Shown piece after piece: positions 58,329-64,000 of a DNA stretch of 64,000 bases. Position numbers and translations under genes: made by a program. How positions within the stretch are numbered: position 1 is the stretch's first letter; every line of letters begins with the position of its first letter. The stretch is from positions 49,635,630 through 49,699,629 of the forward strand of contig OW388297.1 in NCBI GenBank assembly GCA_936450465.1, given 5' to 3'. The stretch comes from Gibbula magus. Taxonomy: Eukaryota; Mollusca; Gastropoda; Trochida; Trochidae. The notes under the pieces were generated by a model, which was not told the DNA's origin, did not search any database, and worked only from the letters and a program-made list of their open reading frames with translations.

Positions 58329-58558
58329 TGGTTTTTTCTTTAACTTCATTTCATTCCCTGTTGGGGTTGGGGGGCGGTTTGTTGATCGGAAGTTGAGTGG
58401 CAGGGTTGTCTCTTCGATCCGCTTAGCGGTAGAGATGGTATCTCCCGGGCTGTGCCTTGTCCTCACCACAGGGTGGAGGACTCGTAGGTTAGCTTACACT
58501 CAGGGCTAGTCGCTGGTCTCGTCACTACCATGTATCTACTGACCCGCCTCCTTGCGGT

Positions 58559-58665
58559 GGGATTCTAGGCAAAGTAGGTCTAGTCAACAGATAGGTATTT
58601 AAATAATAGTACGTTTTTGATTAAACGTAATTATTTATACTTACCTGTTGACTAGACCTACGCTC
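58559..58665. repeat. Internal complementary region of DIRS B
   Basis: GGCAAAGTAGGTCTAGTCAA to AGGTATTTAAATAAT complements the left terminus. GATTAAACGTAATTATTTAT to GTTGACTAGACCTAC complements the right terminus. The middle AGTACGTTTTTGATT matches the joint of the two ends. Confidence 0.88.
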
Positions 58666-58918
58666 TAGGCCCTCCCATCCTCCCCACTTGGTCTGTCTTG
58701 CCTTTGGGACTTTCGGAGAGTGATATGAACAGGTAGTGACGTCACGAGACCATCTAGACTTACCGGCCCTTGGATAAGGGATTTTACGCACCCCTTCTCC
58801 ACTCTTCAAGTTCGTCTGTATTAAGGTTGAAATAGCATTACCCTTGGGAGGTAAGGCAAAGTAGGTCTAGTCAACAGGTAAGTATAAATAATTACGTTTA
58901 ATCAAAAACGTACTATTA

Positions 58919-61435
58919 TATTCATGTGTGTGCAAATTATTGGTTATTATATGTACTTTTGTAATTACAAGATGAAATGTACGTCGCATAATTTTGTTTT
59001 CCTATGGAGAGGCATTAACATAAGCCATTGGCTTGTTTGCCGATCCATTTCTGTATAATTATGGAAATAAATATGTTTAAACTAAAATTGCGTCTTTTGT
59101 AAAAAAAATAAAATTTTAAAAACAGTTGGTCGGGACATTTTTTCACATTCGATTATAGTTAGATAATTTATCTACATTTTGGAAATAAATACATGATGAT
59201 AAATAGTTTCAAAATAAACCTTACATAATTTCAAGTGGTTTCGAAACATAAATTACTGTCAGTGTCACGGACTGCTTTGATTTGGGTCCACAAAATTCCT
59301 GTCTCAGCTTTTGGACCGTCGTAACACTGGTCACAGTTCGGTATTTGTTTCCCCCGTTTCCATGTAAACACAACTTGGATTCCTTTCTGGGGCAGAACTA
59401 ATCTACAATGTAGATATCGCTTGTCGATATCGCATGATCTCACACAAGCACCATCTACTTAGGGAGCCAGTTTTGGGTGATAAAAGACGATTGTTCATGA
59501 AACTTTTGATTCCCCCAAAATTCATTTACGTGATTACATTTATGAAACATATTGGAAACTTTCTGGTTCAGATTTACAGAAAGAACAAATATTTGAATGA
59601 CTTATTTTCATTTTCAGCAGCTCTCTTCTCGTATGCTCTATTTATAAATATGTACTGAACATCTAAAAAATATCACACTCTTAGTACAGTTTCTTGACTT
59701 TTCAAACACACTAATCCTTGAAATATGTATATAAAGAAGCCCATTTTGCAACTTCGGACCGGATTGTGTTGTGTTTCTCCTTGACAACACATTACTGGAA
59801 TGAACATTTCTTTTCTTTCAACTTTTAAATTAATAATTTGATATTTATTTCTACTACAATGAGTTTGTTACATTAATGACTAACAAACAAAAGTGTTAAA
59901 TAGACACGGCAAAGACGTATGTTATGGGGAAACATATTGTTGTAAAACATTAATTATCGGAATTTTTTATCTAAATAAAAAATGTCATCGTTTCATATGA
60001 GTTAATAAAACACATATTTAATTTATTGAAAACAATACGCATGTCAATGTATTCATGTATGACAATTTTAGTGAAATTGTACGTTTTATTTTTTTTTTTT
60101 GTATCCTTGTATGTTATAGTCGATTCAATTTTAAATTCAACAGTGGATTTATATTTTTAAACTTACCAGTAATACAATTCTATTTTCAGTTTGCATTCTT
60201 TATTTATAATTATTTTCATGTTTTGGCATGTAGAATGTTTTTTGTTTAAAGTGTGAAACAACTGATCTAGGCTTCTATTTACATTTCATACTTGAATTCA
60301 GTAATTTAATTTATTCTTTATATAGAATTAATGGACCTATTAATCATGGACAAATATATTTCTGTCCCACAACTATACACTTTTCACTGCTTCAAATACT
60401 AAAAATATAGGTTGCTTGATAAGTAAATTAAAATAGATAAATTAACATATTCAAAGCCAATAAATAATTTAAACTAGTTGAGAAAAGTTTGTAAAATAAT
60501 TAAAAGAGATAAATTGAACTCAGCTAAAGAACATTTCCCCTTGATTATCTGTCTGTAAGAATAAGAAGTATTGATGCCCTGAACAGTTTTCAGTTATAAT
60601 TAAAGTGCAATGCATTTTTAAAATTTGTTTTAAAGAAGTATATGAAGTTCCCTGATTTAGATCCTTGCTTTGTAGTACATTTAAAATATTTTAAAATTAA
60701 TAATAAAGTTGTCAACACTGGCTTATGTATTTCTTTCAATTTCTTCCCTACTAACGTTTATATACTTTCAATATCAAGATTTTCTTTGTTCAAAACTTGG
60801 ATATTCATTTCTGAATGCAAAAGACTTTACTGAATACATGATAAATTGGAGTATAAAAAGGTGAATGTTGACATGATTTAACTGAGAGAAGATAATGTGT
60901 AAATGAACGCACAGAAAGTAATTAATATTTTCGGGTGTATTGGATGTCTATATATGGTTAGTAAATCTGAAGTTTTATATGTAAGTGAAAGAAGTTTTAT
61001 GATAACGGATCGGACACATTTATCATAGCATCAATGCCAATCAAGCTATGCGATCCTGTATGTCTATCAGTGTCATCCCACATTTACATTACTTCCGCAT
61101 TCGTTTTGCGTTGCAACAAAAATAATTGTTTGTCAAGTGTCCTTAAAACTTATTGGAATAATAATTAGAATACCTAAGAATTAAGTTTCAATTGGTTTTT
61201 TCGTTTGGCATTTAATTACTAAGCGACACTATCACACGGAATGTAAGTGACAGTGTGATCCGTGAACTGACAACGTGCGTTTGTTTGTAGGACATAACAA
61301 GAGTTACGTCCCTTGATTTCAAGGGGCGTGGTCAACTCGTCCACCGTTGGGCTCAAAATAGACTAAGGGATTCCCCATCTGGGACAGTGGCAAGGGAGGT
61401 CGCGTTTTTTTGCAAATGCCTCTCGTCCTCGGAAA
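58919..61435. other. AT-rich interval, no confident gene
   Basis: Between DIRS B and the duplicated block. It contains the 59032-59084 retroelement-like tail and one unexplained reading frame (59231-59460). The rest is AT-rich with no supportable feature. Confidence 0.5.
59231..59460 (-). other. Possible cysteine-rich terminal exon
   Basis: The minus-strand frame from GTA (after TAA at 59461-59459 and a nearby AG) to TGA at 59231 reads VDGACVRSCDIDKRYLHC, then FTWKRGKQIPNCDQCYDG and TQIKAVRDTDSNLCFETT. Six or more cysteines and balanced composition make it look more like real protein than the surrounding frames. No ATG precedes it, so it would be a last exon with the acceptor near 59458. I recognise no family. 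It may be a chance frame. Confidence 0.3.
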
Positions 61436-61552
61436 ACATCGGCAATGTTCGGGAAACTTCCAAATATGGTCAATGCGAATTCATGTAGAGATGTGATTTG
61501 AAACATTGCATTCGCAACTATACAAGTCGTGTCAGTCTCGGAATGCAAAAGT

Positions 61553-63889
61553 CGGAGGTCGTACCCTGCAAAAGAAGTGGAGGAAGTGACTCGTGGTCAC
61601 CCCCTCTGCTCCCTCCTCCACTCGTCCGGGTATCGGGTTCGGAGCCTCTGCCTTCAACACTTTTGATAGTCTCTCTCGTCTCGCCTTGCGTGTTTTCACT
61701 TAAGCGTTTTCGTTCTACGTTTTCGTGAGTTTACACTCTGGGTGTTTTTGGAGTAATTAGCTATCAGAAGGGTTGTTTTCTTCCTATGTCAGAACTTCGT
61801 TCTTACACTACTCTAAGACTTTGCGTTTCGCGTCGTGAATCGACTGTCATTCACCACGCGCCTGTCAGTAAGTGACCTTACTGTCACTCACCTCGCCCAC
61901 GTTAGTGTTAACTGATTGAGGGTCAATCTCCTGTCACTCACTTCATCAGCTTACGCGCGTGGGTCAGTGATTGACTATCACTCACGTTGTTACTTCAATA
62001 TGTACTCTGCCTTCTGCACGGATTGCGGAGGTAGGAAGTCCACTATCAAGGATCCTCACTTGCTGTTTAGGAAGTGTAAGGACTTGTGTGAGAAGGATTT
62101 TCGTTGCGACGAGTGCGTGTTGGTGTTTTTGGAGTAATTAAGCTATCGGAAGTGTTGCTTCTTAGTGTCAGGAATTAGTTCTTACACTACCTTATGTAGG
62201 TGTTTCGCGTCATTGACTCGTGTGTCATTCAGGGGCGGGATAGCGCAGTGGTTAGCAAGTTCGGCTTCGGATCAAAAGGTCCGGGGTTCGAATCCCGCCA
62301 GGGGCACGGCAACTTTGTCTGCAGTAGAGAACTGTTCTACACGCAGTTAGGTTTGGCTGCAATGCTACTCTGATTTTCAGCGTAATACCAACCATGGTTC
62401 GCTAGTTCCAGCCGCTGCTCGCAGGTTTCACCGCAGTGCATAGCCACATGGCGTTGCGGGCTTTCTCCCTGCCATAATACTAGAAGCCGCGATATAAGTG
62501 AAATACTCTTGGAAGCGGCGTTAAACCCCAACTCACTCACTCACTCGTGTGTCATTCACTTCGTCTAGTTTAGTTAGTGACGCGCCTGTCGCTCATCTGT
62601 TAAGTGAATTGAGCGTCACTCACCTGTCACTCACCTGGCCTAGACTACACACGTTAGTGGCTCGTCTGTCACTCGCCTACTAAGTGACTCGACTGTCACT
62701 CACCTCGTCTAGATTACACGCGTCAGTGTCTCGTCTGTCACTCACCTACTAAGTGACTCGGCTGTATCTCCTGTCACTCACATCGTCTAGCTTACTCGTG
62801 TCAGTGGCTCGTCTGTCACTCACCTGTTAAGTGATTTGAGTTTCACTCACCTCCCCTAGCTTACATGCGTCAGTGACTTGTTGTCAATCACCTGGTAGTG
62901 TCTCGAGGGTCTCGTCAGTGACTCGGCTATCAGTCACCTAGTTACTCTACTACCTCGGTGTTTGCGTCACTACGTACTCTGCATTTTGTACATTTGCGGA
63001 GGTAGGAAGTCTGTTAGGTATTGCCTTGTATGAAGTGCAAGGACCTGTGTAACGAGGGTGTCATTCTTTCGTCTTCAGACTTCCTGGAGTATGTTTCGGC
63101 CATTCGTAGGTCTGGTACTTCTTCCTGGAAGCGCAGTGGCAACGGAACGTGGCAGTCTTCAGGGGGTTGTGTCTCCTGTTCGGCACCCCTCTGAATCTTT
63201 GCATTCTTTCAGTTTGTTATTTAAGAACTGGTTCATCGTCCCATGTTTTGGATTTTGCAACAAGTCTGGAACTGTTACAAAACCAGGCAGCTGTTGAGGC
63301 TGGTCTTGCCTCACTCGCCTAGGAGAGCCCAAGGGCTAGATAAGCGAGTGTTGGGGGTGTACCTGAGGTCATTGATGCGTACAAGGCCGCTGACCTGCCT
63401 CCTCCTTCGCGTTCCAACCCGCATGAGATCCGTGCAGTGTCAGCCACGATGGCTTACCACTGTAACATCGCGGTCTCGGGCTAGCTCAGTCGGTAGAGCG
63501 CGAGACTCCTAGTCTCGCGGTCGTGGGCTCGAGCCATCAATCAACACCAACATGTCTGCTATCCTGTCTGTCCTCAGGAAGAGATCGCCAGGGTTGGATG
63601 TGTCGGTCCTCAAGGACCTCATTAAAACTTTCCGTTTGGTTGACGGCAGGTCCAGGCTTCGTCCACCTGAGTGGGACTTAGCCATTGTGCTCAACCACCT
63701 TCGCTCCGATACGTGAACCGCTCTCCGACGTGTCCCTTCTCCCTCTCACATGCAAGGTTTTTTTTCTGGGGGCTATGGCCTCCGCAGCGCGGATTTCGGA
63801 AATCCATGCGTTGCAGGCGGACCTTCTACGTTATGAGGTCAGGGAGGGGGGGATCGACCTCTCTTGAGTTGGCTCCCGACTTTGTCTGT
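61553..63889 (+). repeat. 2.3 kb duplicated DIRS B block (copy 2)
   Basis: Begins abruptly at CGGAGGTCGTACCC inside the gag tail, joined to the 61436-61550 repeat, and matches 55995-58328 nearly base for base. The fragments within are: gag fragment 62000-62137, gag fragment 62972-63201, recombinase C-terminal part 63361-63473, tRNA-like part 63474-63536. Confidence 0.95.
62232..62543 (+). mobile_element. tRNA-Arg-derived SINE with 16-bp TSD (copy 2)
   Basis: Same SINE, same position in the block and the same ACTCGTGTGTCATTCA duplication (62216-62231 and 62544-62559) as in copy 1. The two copies therefore descend from one insertion event. Confidence 0.93.
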
Positions 63890-64000
63890 AAGGACCAGGC
63901 AGCTTATGAAGCTGACCGTACGTTCTCTATCACGGTTCTGGGTTCTGACTCAGGAGATCTCTCTCTGTGTCCGGTGAGAGCCTTGAGGGTGTACACGCAG
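63537..64000 (+). pseudogene. DIRS B-type recombinase, copy 2, runs off the window
   Basis: Carries the same N-terminal and box I pieces as 57976-58328, including ARISEIHALQ. Past the point where copy 1 is deleted (63889) it continues LAPDFVCKDQAAYEADRTFS, ITVLGSDSGDLS and CPVRALRVYTQ to the window edge. CPVRAL..Y is the conserved strand before box II in DIRS recombinases. It has at least two frame changes (near 63715 and 63867) and is cut by the window, so completeness is unknown. Confidence 0.75.

Larger units (their letters stand above)
52805..58918 (+). mobile_element. DIRS-type retrotransposon B, rearranged
   Basis: Inverted termini of about 190 bp (52805-52995 and 58725-58918) share CTGTTGACTAGACCTAC, CTTACCTCCCAAGGGTAATG and ACCGGCCCTTGGATAAGGG. 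An internal complementary region at 58559-58665 equals the fused ends, the DIRS signature. On the plus strand: a repetitive leader, gag, two extra gag 5' fragments, a SINE, and recombinase pieces in the wrong order. No RT is visible. The GC-rich coding region contrasts with the AT-rich surroundings. Confidence 0.88.

Overview
This 64 kb window is eukaryotic nuclear DNA from an animal and is almost entirely repeat-derived. It is AT-rich and microsatellite-rich, with no operons and no intact host gene that I can recognise. The coding material comes from metazoan mobile elements: CR1/L2-like and I-like LINEs, two DIRS-type tyrosine-recombinase retrotransposons, a MULE transposase fragment and tRNA-derived SINEs. 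A SINE ending in GGCGTTAAAC followed by a CACT-repeat tail, and LINE tails of (CTGT)n and (ATC)n, suggest a lophotrochozoan, most likely a gastropod mollusc. This placement is inference.

Layout. 1-3668 is a ~118-bp satellite with higher-order blocks. 3757-6896 holds a TTAA-flanked MITE, a broken L1-like ORF1 and a pair of diverged repeats. 6897-16907 is a ~10 kb TTAA-flanked element with terminal inverted repeats over 1 kb long, studded with GCCCATGGGC palindromes. Inside it lie LINE fragments and microsatellites. 17066-17424 is a second MITE copy in reverse orientation. 17.4-23.5 kb is mostly unannotatable, with a tRNA-Val-like SINE, a tRNA-Leu-like relic, strong hairpins and a 16-bp minisatellite. 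About 23.9-49.35 kb is one very large, diverged inverted repeat with a 1.5 kb centre. Nested in its arms are a complete DIRS element (29541-34769), a 5.8 kb TIR-bounded insertion (39646-45471) carrying an intact LINE ORF, an I-like LINE 3' end and a MULE fragment. 50.3-51.55 kb is a hAT-like MITE candidate. 52805-58918 is a second DIRS-type element, and 61553 to the window end is a near-identical truncated copy of its 3' half.

How the parts relate. The two arms of the large inverted repeat serve as occupied and empty sites for each other, which dates the insertions relative to one another. Both DIRS elements keep inverted termini and an internal complementary region that matches their circle junction, but both lack the reverse-transcriptase core, so they look non-autonomous. 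The only long intact ORF is the LINE protein at 40378-43695. It has endonuclease and RT motifs and a 2A-like GDIHQNPGP motif near its N-terminus.

All matches and repeat boundaries were read by eye. Identities and exact ends are approximate.
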